From the NCBI GenBank assembly GCA_005885325.1, contig VAYX01000090.1, positions 1 to 26,927 of the forward strand: 26,927 bases of DNA. Direction: 5' to 3'. Each line of letters begins with the position of its first letter. Position 1 is the first letter of the stretch. Under the pieces are notes generated by a model, which searched no databases, was not told the DNA's origin, and saw nothing but the letters and a program-made list of their open reading frames with translations. Of this stretch, positions 1-7,486 are shown in pieces. Source of the stretch: Actinomycetota bacterium. Lineage in GTDB: Bacteria > Actinomycetota > UBA4738 > HRBIN12. The translations under genes were made by a program, and so were the position numbers.

Positions 1-1
1 G

Positions 2-211
2 AAGTGGTATCCAACGTTCGAGCAGGACGGCGCCCGCAATCAACAGGTCTGGAACAGCGAGTCGAACCCGAACGAGGTCACCACCCTGACCGAGTGGGAA
101 TCCCACGATCAGATGATGGAGTCCTCCGAGAAGTGGGGGGATCCGTTCCAGGAGGACGCGGGAACCGTGGGCCTGGAGTGGGAGACGAGGATCTGGCACC
201 GAGTGCTGTGA
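2..211 (+). CDS. C-terminal fragment of a small protein, possibly ABM-like dimeric alpha/beta-barrel
   Basis: The reading frame is open from the window edge and ends at a TGA at 209-211, giving about 69 residues. The fragment has aromatic and acidic residues spaced like the end of an antibiotic-biosynthesis-monooxygenase-like or related alpha/beta-barrel domain: a W-x-x-F segment near the start, then NPNEVTTLTEW, then a helix with several Met and Glu, and a final strand with LEWETRIW. This family guess rests on the pattern alone. Its stop overlaps the GTG start of nth (GTGA at 208-211), so the two genes are probably cotranscribed and translationally coupled. The N-terminus lies outside the window. 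Confidence 0.6.
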   Translation, partial: KWYPTFEQDGARNQQVWNSESNPNEVTTLTEWESHDQMMESSEKWGDPFQEDAGTVGLEWETRIWHRVL

Positions 212-882
212 GCGGGACGGCGCCGAAGGGGTCGAAGCTCACGCGGGACAGCCCGATCGAGAAGCGCGCGCCCGAGATCATCCGCATCCTGTCGGCGACG
301 TATCCCCAGGCCAAGGTGGCGCTCAACTTCTCCACCCCGCTCGAGATGCTCGTCGCCACCATCCTGTCGGCGCAGTGCACGGACGAGCGCGTCAACCAGG
401 TCACGGCGTCGCTGTTCCAGAAGTACCGGACGTGTGAGGACTACGTGAAGGTGCCCGAAGCCGAGCTCGCGGCCGACATCAAGCCCACCGGATTCTTCAA
501 CCAGAAGACCAGGGCCATCCGTGGGGCCTGCCAGCGGATGATCGATGTCTACGGGGGGCAGGTCCCCGACACCATGGAGGACCTCCTGACGCTGCCGGGC
601 GTGGCCCGCAAGACAGCCAACATCGTGCTCGGCAACGCCTTCGGGAAGGTGGAGGGGATCGCCGTCGACACCCACGTGCGCCGGCTGGCCGAGCGCCTGG
701 GCTTCAGCACGGAGAAGGACCCCGACAAGGTCGAGCGCGATCTGATGCGTCTCGTCCCGAGGGAGAAGTGGTTCCCGTTCACCTACGTCCTGATCGACCA
801 CGGACGAAGGATCTGCACGGCTCGCAACCCGAAGTGCGAGATCTGCCCGGTGAACCACCTGTGCCCGTCGAGCCGGGTCTAG
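208..882 (+). CDS. nth: Endonuclease III (DNA glycosylase/AP lyase)
   Basis: This is a base-excision repair enzyme that removes oxidised pyrimidines and cleaves the abasic site. The 224-residue product has the family's full layout. The helix-hairpin-helix LPGVARKTA carries the catalytic Lys, VDTHVRRL carries the catalytic Asp, and the C-terminal 4Fe-4S loop has the exact C-x6-C-x2-C-x5-C spacing (CTARNPKCEICPVNHLC). I chose the GTG at 208 because it overlaps the upstream gene's TGA as GTGA and gives a normal family length. The frame is open back to a GTG at position 4, but that extension is out of frame with the real upstream gene and has no homologous look. It converges on whiB1, 16 bases away, with no visible hairpin terminator between them. 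Confidence 0.96.
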   Translation: MSGTAPKGSKLTRDSPIEKRAPEIIRILSATYPQAKVALNFSTPLEMLVATILSAQCTDERVNQVTASLFQKYRTCEDYVKVPEAELAADIKPTGFFNQKTRAIRGACQRMIDVYGGQVPDTMEDLLTLPGVARKTANIVLGNAFGKVEGIAVDTHVRRLAERLGFSTEKDPDKVERDLMRLVPREKWFPFTYVLIDHGRRICTARNPKCEICPVNHLCPSSRV

Positions 883-898
883 GTTCGAGCGCCACCGA

Positions 899-1153
899 TC
901 AGCCCAGGGCGGCTATCCGTTCGGCCGGCCCGATCTGGCGCATGGCCCTGCGCTCCTCCTCGGAGGTACCGCCCCACACCCCCGAGTCCTGGCCGGTGGC
1001 CAGGGCCCACTGGAGGCAGTCGGGGCGGACCGGGCACATGGCGCAGACGGCCTTCGCCGCCTCCGCTTGGGCCAGAGCGGGCCCTGTGGACCCCACGGGG
1101 AAGAACAGCTCGGGGTCGACCCCGATGCACCTGGCCTGCCGGACCCATTCCAT
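899..1153 (-). CDS. whiB1: WhiB-family Fe-S transcriptional regulator, WhiB1-like
   Basis: This 84-residue protein has the four WhiB cysteines at residues 9, 37, 40 and 46 (C-x27-C-x2-C-x5-C) that bind a 4Fe-4S cluster, and the GVWGG turn at 58-62 followed by a basic Arg-rich tail. The segments DPELFFPVG, GPALAQ, CPV and TGQDSGVWGG closely match what I recall of mycobacterial WhiB1, which is NO-sensitive and binds the primary sigma factor. Assignment to the WhiB1 subgroup is from memory of motifs. The family is restricted to Actinomycetota and some of their phages, so this gene is a strong lineage marker. It starts at ATG 1151-1153 and is divergent from the phosphodiesterase gene. The 90-base gap holds an AT-rich patch at 1216-1223. 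Confidence 0.93.
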   Translation of the reverse strand: MEWVRQARCIGVDPELFFPVGSTGPALAQAEAAKAVCAMCPVRPDCLQWALATGQDSGVWGGTSEEERRAMRQIGPAERIAALG

Positions 1154-1215
1154 GCCCTACCCCCACCCGCGGACGACCGTTCGGGGCCCTGCGGGCGAGG
1201 GGCCGAGCGGCGCCG

Positions 1216-1223
1216 AATATACT
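1216..1223. promoter_or_regulatory. AT-rich -10-like patch between divergent whiB1 and GDPD genes
   Basis: The bases AATATACT stand out in very GC-rich surroundings. On the plus strand TATACT (1218-1223) is a good -10 hexamer lying 20 bases before the phosphodiesterase ATG. On the minus strand TATATT would serve whiB1 with a leader of roughly 55 bases. No clear -35 box is visible for either direction. Confidence 0.45.
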
Positions 1224-1243
1224 CCGGCCGGTTTTCCACAGCA

Positions 1244-2035
1244 ATGGCTGAACACTCGTTCAACGAAAGTGCGTTCCCGGTGGTGGTCGCCCACCGTGGC
1301 GCCTCCTCCACGCACCCGGAGAACACCCTGGCCTCATTCGAGGCCGCGCTCGCCCTCGGGGCCCCGGTCGTCGAGCTCGACGTGCGGTTGTCGGCCGACG
1401 GGATCCCGGTGGTGCTCCACGACCCGGACCTGTCCCGGACCACCGACGGGTCGGGCTGGGTCCACGAGCTGACCTTCGAGGAGATCCGAGCCGCAAACGC
1501 AGGGACGGTGGAGCGGCCCCAGCGGATCCCGGCGTTCCGAGAGGTGCTGGACGCCGTGAGCGGGCGGGGAGGCTTGGCCGTCGAGATCAAGAACATCCCG
1601 GGGGAGCCGGCTTACGACGACGAGCGGGAGGCGATCGTGGAGGCGGCCCTGGCGGAGGTGCAGGCCAGCGGGTTTCGGGGACCCGTCCTGGTCATCTCGT
1701 TCAACCCGCGCTCGATCGCCGCGTCCAAGCGGCTGGCTCCGACCCTGCCGACGGGCTTCCTGTTCACCCGGGCCGTCGATCCCGATGCCGCCTTAGCCCA
1801 CGCCCTCGACGCGGGTCACGAGTTCGTGTTTCCGGGGCACCGGGCGCTGGTGCCGGCCGGCCCGGCCTTCGTCGAGCGGGCCCACCGGGCGGGCGTGCGG
1901 GTGGGCACGTGGACGGTCGACGACCGGGAGACCTTCGGCTTCCTGCTGGATTGGGGGGTTGACGCCGTTGCCTCCAACGACCCGGCGATGGGGCTCGAGG
2001 TCCTGGCCGGCCGGCCAGGCTCAGGCAGTGGGTGA
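1244..2035 (+). CDS. Glycerophosphodiester phosphodiesterase (GDPD family)
   Basis: This enzyme family hydrolyses glycerophosphodiesters from phospholipid turnover to glycerol-3-phosphate and an alcohol. The 263-residue product begins with the family hallmark VVVAHRGAS (catalytic His17, Arg18), followed by PENT, then ELDVRLSADG with metal ligands Glu44 and Asp46, and LHDPDL with the second catalytic His59. VEIKN in the middle supplies a further expected acidic residue. I see no signal peptide, so it is likely cytoplasmic. The ATG at 1244 places the HRG motif close to the N-terminus as is usual; the frame is open further upstream, but that part overlaps the whiB1 gene. Its 3' end converges with the broken amidase gene, whose reading frame overruns into it. 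Confidence 0.93.
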   Translation: MAEHSFNESAFPVVVAHRGASSTHPENTLASFEAALALGAPVVELDVRLSADGIPVVLHDPDLSRTTDGSGWVHELTFEEIRAANAGTVERPQRIPAFREVLDAVSGRGGLAVEIKNIPGEPAYDDEREAIVEAALAEVQASGFRGPVLVISFNPRSIAASKRLAPTLPTGFLFTRAVDPDAALAHALDAGHEFVFPGHRALVPAGPAFVERAHRAGVRVGTWTVDDRETFGFLLDWGVDAVASNDPAMGLEVLAGRPGSGSG

Positions 2036-2963
2036 TGGGGCTCACCGTCGGCGACGGAGAGGGCGTTGGGATCGGCTCGACGGTGAAGGCGAGCGTGGCG
2101 GGGCGGGCGAGCGCGCCGTTCGGCGCGCTGCCCCGGATGACCACCTGGTAGACGCCGGGGACGTCCGGCTGTGAGGGAGGTCCGATCGCGGGCCAGACCA
2201 CCTCGAGCGCGTCCCCCGTCTGGTCGGGGAAGCTCGCGATCTCGTTCCCGGACGGGTCCAGAACGGAGACCGACCACGTCATCGAGGTCGAGCCCTTTGC
2301 CCGGATCCTGATGTCCACCGGTTGGCCCGAGACGATGGCCGAGGTGGACAGGCGGGGGTTGTACAGCTTCGGCAGGCCGGTGGTGGCGACGCGGGTCCGG
2401 ATGCCGGGGAGCATGGCGTACAGGATGATCCCCGGGCAGTCGGTGATACCGGTGTCCCGGTGGCCCGAGATCGTCCGCAGCTTCACCTTCGCCCCCGCGG
2501 GATATCGCGTGGTGTCACCTCCGCCCGAGGTCATCACGGTCCGTGCCGATGGGTTGACATGGGCGACGTCGAGGCGCCAGGCGAGCAATCGTTCGAGCGC
2601 CCGGACCGCGGGCTCCGGCGGCCGAACGTAGTCGAAGGTGCCCATGACCGAGACGGAGAACGCGCCCGTGTTGAACCCCATCTGCGCCGCGCCGATCACG
2701 TTGTTGGTGACGCCGCCGGAGCGGCCCTCGAAGACGTCACCGAACCGATCGACAAGGAAGTTGTACCCGATGTCGCACCAGCCACGGCCGTTCGTGTGGT
2801 ACGCGTAGATGCCCCGGACGACGTCGTCGGCCTGGGATTGCGTGTACGAGTTGGAGCCCGCGGTGTGGTGGACGAACCCCATGCTCAGGAAGCCGGCCAG
2901 GAGCGGGGTGCAGTTCATCAGCTTGGGATCCGCGCCCCACTGATCGCGCGAGATGATCCGGGG
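1764..2963 (-). pseudogene. PGRP/N-acetylmuramoyl-L-alanine amidase: catalytic and C-terminal part, separated from its N-terminus by a frameshift
   Basis: This frame encodes a peptidoglycan-recognition/Amidase_2 domain starting at IISRDQWGAD. It shows the zinc-ligand region GFVHHTAG, a substrate-groove segment GRGWCDIGYNFLVDRFG, and the C-terminal zinc ligands in SGHRDTGITDCPG. A FlgD-like Ig domain follows (WSVSVLDPSGNEI) and then a PTPSPSPTVSP linker. It has no start codon or export signal of its own near the domain; the signal peptide and N-terminal domain lie in the next frame (2918-3556). Adding one base in the G-run at 2960-2963 (plus strand) joins the frames. After about 2035 the frame continues as an Arg/Pro-rich tail antisense to the GDPD gene, so the genuine end is probably near 2035-2070. 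It may be a real pseudogene or a sequencing error. Confidence 0.8.
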
Positions 2964-3556
2964 ACGGCGGGTCGATCTCCTACGGCGACCGGCCCGGCGT
3001 CCGCGGGTCCCGTTCCCGGGCCCTCCGCCGTGCCCGAGCTGTTGATGAACAGGACCCGGACGTTCCCCACGACCGCGGCCTTCGGAAGGTCCATCGAGAA
3101 CCGGACGCACCGTGCCTCGCCGGTCCAGGTGTAGGAGGACCCCCGGAGGCCGCTCCGGTACTCCGCGGTTCCGGGGTCGGGGCTTCCCTCCTCATCGATC
3201 CGGATCGGGCGACCGAGCGAGGATCCGTCGGGACCGGCTGCGGCGACGGTGGTCACGGCCCGTCCGCCGGACTGCTCCCAGGTGAAGGCCAGCCCGTCGA
3301 ACCAGATCGGTGCGCACTCCCGGATGCGGGCGGTTCGCATCGCCGTCGCGGCGCGAAGCTCGCCGTTCGGCGTGAGCGCACCGGCGGCGCCGCCGGTTCG
3401 CGGCAGGAGGGCCCGGATCTCGACCGGGACGGAGCGGAGCACGGTCTCGGGCGCCGCGCGGCTCGCCGCGAGGGGCACGAGTCCGAGCGCCGCGCTCGCC
3501 GTCACGACGACGACGAGGGCACGCACGGCCCTGCGGGCGGGATTGGATTCGGCCAT
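2918..3556 (-). pseudogene. Secreted PGRP/amidase: signal peptide and N-terminal domain (frameshifted partner of 1764-2963)
   Basis: The ATG at 3554-3556 starts a protein with a basic N-terminus (ESNPARRAVR), a hydrophobic stretch (ALVVVVTASAALGLVPLAA) and an A-x-A-like cleavage region, that is, a Sec or Tat-like export signal. A beta-rich domain of about 150 residues follows, of the type that precedes PGRP amidase domains in actinobacterial surface enzymes (ECAPIWFDGLAFTWEQS, CVRFSMDLPKAAVVGNVRVLF). The frame ends at 2918 about 15 codons after diverging from the amidase frame. The reading should pass from DRPAVP directly into RIISRDQWG of the other frame. The start is divergent from the uracil-DNA glycosylase region. 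Confidence 0.8.
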
Positions 3557-3621
3557 GGGCTGGAACGGAACGTCCCTTCTACAGCGGGATGTGGGTAAAG
3601 GCAACCACCCTGGTCGCGCTC

Positions 3622-3627
3622 TACCAT
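3622..3627 (+). promoter_or_regulatory. Candidate -10 (TACCAT) upstream of short ORF and UDG
   Basis: TACCAT fits TANNNT and lies 9 bases before an ATG at 3637, a spacing close to the leaderless pattern seen at other genes in this window. No -35 box is obvious. Confidence 0.35.
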
Positions 3628-3636
3628 CGGCCCGCG

Positions 3637-3699
3637 ATGCACGAGGCCTTGAGGGACCGCCGCGGCGACCGAACCTCCCCATCCTTGTTGCTCGCGTGA
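3637..3699 (+). CDS. Possible 20-codon leader peptide overlapping the UDG start
   Basis: An ATG at 3637 opens a 20-codon frame (begins MHEALRDRRG, ends LLLA) whose TGA at 3697-3699 overlaps the GTG start of the uracil-DNA glycosylase as GTGA. A -10-like TACCAT sits 9 bases upstream, so the mRNA could be leaderless and the glycosylase translated by termination-reinitiation. Short leaderless ORFs are common in mycobacteria. The sequence alone cannot separate this from a chance ORF, and I recognise no homology. Confidence 0.3.
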   Translation: MHEALRDRRGDRTSPSLLLA

Positions 3700-4382
3700 G
3701 CGCGCGAGAACTGGCCGCGATCCGCCGGGACATCGTGGCCTGTCGGGCCTGTCCCCGACTGGTCGAGTGGCGCGAGCGAGTGGCGCGCGAGAAGGTGCCC
3801 CGGTTCGCGGACCAAGAGTACTGGGGGAGGCCGGTGCCGGGGTTCGGCGACCCGGCCACTCGCATCCTGGTGGTGGGACTGGCTCCCGCGGCCCACGGCG
3901 GGAACCGCACCGGCCGCATCTTCACCGGGGATCGCTCGGGTGACTTCCTGTACGCGTCCCTGCATCGAGCCGGGTTGTCGAACCAACCACAGTCGACGTC
4001 GCGGGACGACGGCCTGAAGCTCCGCGGCGTCTATCTCGCATCGGTGAACCGATGTGCGCCGCCGGGGAACCGGCCGACCCCCGAGGAGCGCGACACCTGC
4101 CTGCCCTACCTGGTCCGGGAGCTCCGAGCGCTCGACCAGGTCCGGGCCGTCGTAGCCCTCGGCGCCTTCGCCTGGGACGGCGTCCTCCGAGCGTTCGCAA
4201 CGTTGGGTCACCGGATGCGGCCGAGGCCCGCGTTCGGACACGGCGCCGAGGTGGCGATCGGCCCGTACGCGCTCCTCGGCTGCTTCCACCCCAGCCAGCA
4301 GAACACGTTCACCGGCAAGCTCACGCCGGCGATGCTCGACGCGGTGCTGGCCAGGGCCAAGGCCGTCGCCGGCCTCGCGTGA
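3696..4382 (+). CDS. udgB: Uracil-DNA glycosylase, family 5 (UdgB-type)
   Basis: This enzyme excises uracil, and in family 5 also some other deaminated bases, from DNA. The 228-residue product has the Fe-S cysteines of families 4 and 5: C16 and C19 in VACRACPRLV, then NRCAPP and RDTC. The substrate-pocket motif GLAPAAHGGNRTGRIFTGD and the late HPSQQNTFTGKLT motif are diagnostic for family 5 rather than family 4. I chose the GTG at 3696 because it places the first CxxC near residue 16 as in relatives, and upstream sequence in this frame overlaps the divergent amidase gene. It ends 3 bases before the convergent MgtC gene. A second repair glycosylase, nth, lies 3 kb away. Confidence 0.92.
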   Translation: MSARELAAIRRDIVACRACPRLVEWRERVAREKVPRFADQEYWGRPVPGFGDPATRILVVGLAPAAHGGNRTGRIFTGDRSGDFLYASLHRAGLSNQPQSTSRDDGLKLRGVYLASVNRCAPPGNRPTPEERDTCLPYLVRELRALDQVRAVVALGAFAWDGVLRAFATLGHRMRPRPAFGHGAEVAIGPYALLGCFHPSQQNTFTGKLTPAMLDAVLARAKAVAGLA

Positions 4383-4385
4383 GGC

Positions 4386-4853
4386 TCAGCCCTCGTCGTC
4401 CTGGTCGACCCCCCGATCTCGCTCTCGGCGCTGCTGCGCCAGGAACCGGCGGATGAGTGGCAGTCGGTTCAGCTCCAGGATGAACAGCACGAGGAGGGTG
4501 GACAGGATCCCGGAAAGGAACGCCCCGGACCCGATGAGGACCCCCACCGCCGCGACGGCCCATGCCGATGCCGCGGTGGTGAGCCCGAGGATGCCGCCGG
4601 TGGCCTCACGGAAGATCAGCCCCGCGCCCAGGAAGCCCACGCCGGTGACCACCCCGGCGATGACCTTCTCGGCCGACGCGGGGAAGCCCTCGACCCCGAT
4701 GGCAGTGAACCCCGCAGCGCCCAGCGCGATCAGGGCAAAGGTGCGCTCTCCGGCGGGCTTGCCCCTCCATTCCCGCTCGAAGCCGATGGCGTAGCCGAGG
4801 CCGGTGGCCAGGGCCATCCGGCCGATCAGCGCCCACTCCGAGAACTGGAGCAT
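4386..4853 (-). CDS. MgtC/SapB-family membrane protein
   Basis: The 155-residue product has four to five hydrophobic segments and the conserved family core. GYAIGFEREWRGKPAGERT occupies residues 20-38, including the Arg/Glu-rich cytoplasmic loop, followed by FALIALGAAGFTAIG and GVVTGVGFLGAGLIFRE. MgtC-type proteins are linked to Mg2+ limitation and ATP synthase control in some pathogens, but the role of environmental homologues is open. The C-terminus ends in a charged tail (RRERDRGVDQDDEG) and there is no large soluble ACT-like extension, so it is the short type. A -10 hexamer TAGCCT sits 6 bases before the ATG, predicting a leaderless transcript. It is divergent from the ABC exporter. Confidence 0.9.
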   Translation of the reverse strand: MLQFSEWALIGRMALATGLGYAIGFEREWRGKPAGERTFALIALGAAGFTAIGVEGFPASAEKVIAGVVTGVGFLGAGLIFREATGGILGLTTAASAWAVAAVGVLIGSGAFLSGILSTLLVLFILELNRLPLIRRFLAQQRRERDRGVDQDDEG

Positions 4854-4859
4854 GGGGCA

Positions 4860-4865
4860 AGGCTA
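4860..4865 (-). promoter_or_regulatory. -10 element (TAGCCT) for leaderless MgtC-like gene
   Basis: On the minus strand TAGCCT is followed by 6 bases (tgcccc) and then the ATG at 4853. Transcription should begin at or next to the A of the start codon, leaving no Shine-Dalgarno site. The same hexamer at the same spacing precedes the GNAT and VIT1 genes. Confidence 0.55.
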
Positions 4866-4897
4866 GCCCATGGGCATGGATGATCGTGGAAGGCGGT

Positions 4898-4903
4898 TAC
4901 CCT
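4898..4903 (+). promoter_or_regulatory. -10 element (TACCCT) for leaderless ABC exporter gene
   Basis: TACCCT is followed by 7 bases and the ATG at 4911. It fits the TANNNT leaderless pattern. It lies only 32 bases from the divergent MgtC -10 element. Confidence 0.5.
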
Positions 4904-4910
4904 GAGAAGC

Positions 4911-6896
4911 ATGCGTCGCCACGGCATGTTCCCCGCGCCCGTTCCGGACCAGGACCGCCGCCCCATCAGGAGGCAGACGGTCCGCCGGGTGATCGGCACC
5001 TTCCGTCCGTATCGGGGGAAGGTCGCGTGGGTCGGCCTGGCCATCGTCGTGACCTCCGGCCTCGGCGTGGTGAACCCCCTGCTGATCAAGCGGATCTTCG
5101 ACCACGCGTTGTTCGGCAACCCTCCGGGCCAGTGCGACGGCGGGGCATGCCCCAACCTCCACACGCTGTACTGGAGCGTGGCGTTGATGGTTGCCATCCC
5201 CATCGTCACCGGGATCATCGGGATCGGGCAGACCTACCTGGCCAACCTGGTGGGGCTGCGGGTCATGCAGGACTTCCGGAACGCGCTGTACCGCCATCTC
5301 CAGTTCATGCCGCTGCGGTTCTTCACGGCGACCCGGACCGGCGAGATCCAGTCGAGACTGGCGAACGACGTCGGCGGCGTGCAGACGGTGGTCACCGACA
5401 CGGCCTCGTCCATCCTGTCGAACGTCGTGGTCATCACCAGCACGGTGATCGCCATGCTCCTCCTGTCGTGGCAGCTCACCGTCCTGTCTCTCTTCATGGT
5501 CCCGTTCTTCATGTGGCTCACGTACAAGGTGGGGAAGGCCAGGCAGAAGGTGGCCACGGTCACGCAGCAGTCGCTGGCCGACCTCACGTCCATCACGGAG
5601 GAGACGCTCTCGGTATCGGGCATCCTGCTGTCGAAGGCGTTCGGCCGCCAGCGCCACGAGATCGACCGGTTTCAGGGTGAGAACGAACGGCTCACCGGCC
5701 TCCAGATCCGCCAGACGATGATCGGCCGGTCGTTCTTCGCGGTGATCGGCACGATCTTCTCGATCACGCCGGCACTCGTCTACCTGGTCGCCGGATGGGT
5801 GCTTTCTGGTGGAGGCGCCGCCGCCGCAGCGATCACTGGCGGGACGATCGTCGCGTTCACCACCCTCCAGTCGCGGCTGTTCTTCCCCATCGGTTCCATG
5901 CTCCAGGTCTCGAGCGACGTCCAGACGTCGATGGCGTTGTTCGACCGGATCTTCGAGTACCTGGACATGGACCACGACATCGCCGACGCGGCGGACGCGG
6001 TCCCCTTGCCTCCGGAGCAGGTCCGAGGCAGGGTGCAGTTCAGCGACGTCTGGTTCCGCTACGAGACGCCCCCAGAGGGTGTTCCGCCGGTCTCCCCGTC
6101 CGACCTCGGCGACGGGCAGCGCGCCCCGCGGGAATGGACCCTGGAAGGGGTCACGCTCGACATCGAGCCGGGGCAGCTCGCGGCCCTCGTCGGGCCGAGC
6201 GGGGCCGGCAAGACGACCATGACCTACCTGGTGCCGCGGTTCTACGACGTGCAGGACGGTGCGGTCCTGATCGACGGGGTGGACGTGCGCAACCTCAAGC
6301 TCGAGTCGCTCGGCGACCTGATCGGCATGGTCACGCAGGAGACCTACCTGTTCCACACCACGGTCCGGCGGAACCTCCTGTACGGGAAGCCCGACGCCAC
6401 GCAGGAGGAGCTTGTGGCCGCGGCGAAGGCGGCGTTCATCCACGACCGGATCATGGAGTTGCCGGAGGGCTACGACACCGTCGTCGGCGAGCGCGGGTAC
6501 AAGCTCTCCGGTGGCGAGAAACAGCGCCTGGCCATCGCCCGGGTGGTCCTGAAGGACCCGCGGATCCTGATCCTCGACGAGGCCACGTCGAGCCTGGACA
6601 CAACCTCCGAGCGCCTGGTGCAGGAGGCGCTCCGCCCGCTGATGCGAGGACGCACCACCGTCGCCATCGCCCACCGGCTGTCGACGATCCTGTCGGCCGA
6701 CGTGATCTTCGTGGTGGACCGAGGAAAGATCGTCGAGCGGGGCACGCACCGCGAGCTGATCGAGCGAGGCGGCCTGTACGCGCGGCTGTACGAGCAGCAG
6801 TTCCGGGGCGGCCTGATCGAGGCGGAGTGCGAGGACGGCGTGGTGCTGTCGACCGGCGAGGTCGTCCGGACGGCGAGCGGGCCAGGCGAGGGATGA
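4911..6896 (+). CDS. ABC exporter, fused transmembrane and ATPase half-transporter
   Basis: This 661-residue half-transporter of the MsbA/LmrA type probably dimerises to export lipids, peptides or drugs; the substrate cannot be read from sequence. Residues 1 to about 340 form a six-helix membrane domain, with two Cys in the first external loop (GQCDGGAC). The ATPase domain has Walker A GPSGAGKT (428-435), signature LSGGE (532-536), Walker B ILILDEATSS (Asp556, Glu557) and the H-loop His588 in AHRLST. It is longer than usual. About 24 Pro/Gly-rich residues (385-408) are inserted right after the A-loop Tyr384, before the first core strand, and there is an acidic C-terminal tail. The ATG at 4911 fits the upstream -10 spacing; an alternative is ATG 4926. 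Confidence 0.95.
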   Translation: MRRHGMFPAPVPDQDRRPIRRQTVRRVIGTFRPYRGKVAWVGLAIVVTSGLGVVNPLLIKRIFDHALFGNPPGQCDGGACPNLHTLYWSVALMVAIPIVTGIIGIGQTYLANLVGLRVMQDFRNALYRHLQFMPLRFFTATRTGEIQSRLANDVGGVQTVVTDTASSILSNVVVITSTVIAMLLLSWQLTVLSLFMVPFFMWLTYKVGKARQKVATVTQQSLADLTSITEETLSVSGILLSKAFGRQRHEIDRFQGENERLTGLQIRQTMIGRSFFAVIGTIFSITPALVYLVAGWVLSGGGAAAAAITGGTIVAFTTLQSRLFFPIGSMLQVSSDVQTSMALFDRIFEYLDMDHDIADAADAVPLPPEQVRGRVQFSDVWFRYETPPEGVPPVSPSDLGDGQRAPREWTLEGVTLDIEPGQLAALVGPSGAGKTTMTYLVPRFYDVQDGAVLIDGVDVRNLKLESLGDLIGMVTQETYLFHTTVRRNLLYGKPDATQEELVAAAKAAFIHDRIMELPEGYDTVVGERGYKLSGGEKQRLAIARVVLKDPRILILDEATSSLDTTSERLVQEALRPLMRGRTTVAIAHRLSTILSADVIFVVDRGKIVERGTHRELIERGGLYARLYEQQFRGGLIEAECEDGVVLSTGEVVRTASGPGEG

Positions 6897-6912
6897 TCGT
6901 GAGAACGGGCGC

Positions 6913-7413
6913 CTACGCGTCGAGGCGCTTCTCGTAGCCGAGCAGGACGAAGCCGTCGGGGAAGACGCGGTCGTCCAACCGTTCGAAGCCGAGCGCCTCG
7001 TACATCGACTGCGCGGCCCGCATCCGCCGTGTCGTGTTGAGGGTCAGCCGGTGCTTGCCGGCCCGGCGTGCCTCCTCGACGCTCGCGTCCATCAGCATGC
7101 GGGCGATCCCTCGCCGCCGGGCGTCCGGGTGCACGCCCAACATGCGGAGGTGCGCCTCCTCGGGCGGGACCGGGGGCTCGCCCTCTTCCGTTCGACCCTC
7201 CAGCTCCAGTGTCGCCGAGCCCAGGATCCGGCCGTCCTCCACCGCGACCAGCACGACGGTGCGCCCCGCGCGGTCTCGAACGTCGGCGATCCGGTCCAGA
7301 TAGTCGTTCCAGTCGCCGTCCTCCGGGCGAACGAACTCCCGATAGGCCAGCGCCGTCACGCGTCCAGCCTCATCGTATTCCGCGGGCAGCGCCCGGCGAA
7401 CCTCGATGGCCAT
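6913..7413 (-). CDS. GNAT-family N-acetyltransferase
   Basis: This protein transfers an acetyl group from acetyl-CoA to an unknown amine. The 166-residue product covers one GNAT domain. The N-terminal strand IEVRRALPAEYDEA is followed by LVAVEDGRILGSATL, the acetyl-CoA-binding loop HPDARRRGIARMLM (R-x-x-G-x-A type, around residues 100-113), and the C-terminal AQSMYEALGFERLDD segment. Substrate is not predictable. It converges on the ABC exporter with 16 bases between stops and is divergent from marR, with 73 bases between starts. TAGCCT 6 bases before the ATG predicts leaderless transcription. Confidence 0.92.
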   Translation of the reverse strand: MAIEVRRALPAEYDEAGRVTALAYREFVRPEDGDWNDYLDRIADVRDRAGRTVVLVAVEDGRILGSATLELEGRTEEGEPPVPPEEAHLRMLGVHPDARRRGIARMLMDASVEEARRAGKHRLTLNTTRRMRAAQSMYEALGFERLDDRVFPDGFVLLGYEKRLDA

Positions 7414-7419
7414 GGCGAA

Positions 7420-7425
7420 AGGCTA
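7420..7425 (-). promoter_or_regulatory. -10 element (TAGCCT) for leaderless GNAT gene
   Basis: On the minus strand TAGCCT is followed by 6 bases (ttcgcc) and the ATG at 7413, identical in hexamer and spacing to the MgtC and VIT1 genes. Confidence 0.55.
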
Positions 7426-7486
7426 TCGTGCCGGCTCACGGTCAAGGGGATTGACGGCCTCTGCTTCCTCCAGGGAGGATGACAGA

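Noticed and set aside
4..207. Extension of nth upstream to a GTG at position 4
   Set aside because: The neighbouring frame holds the real end of an upstream gene with a stop overlapping GTG 208, and the extra 68 residues do not resemble endonuclease III.
4863..6749. A 628-codon open frame antisense to the ABC exporter
   Set aside because: It mirrors a well-supported gene, is rich in His, Arg, Asp and Gly as typical for antisense GC-rich frames, and shows no domain.
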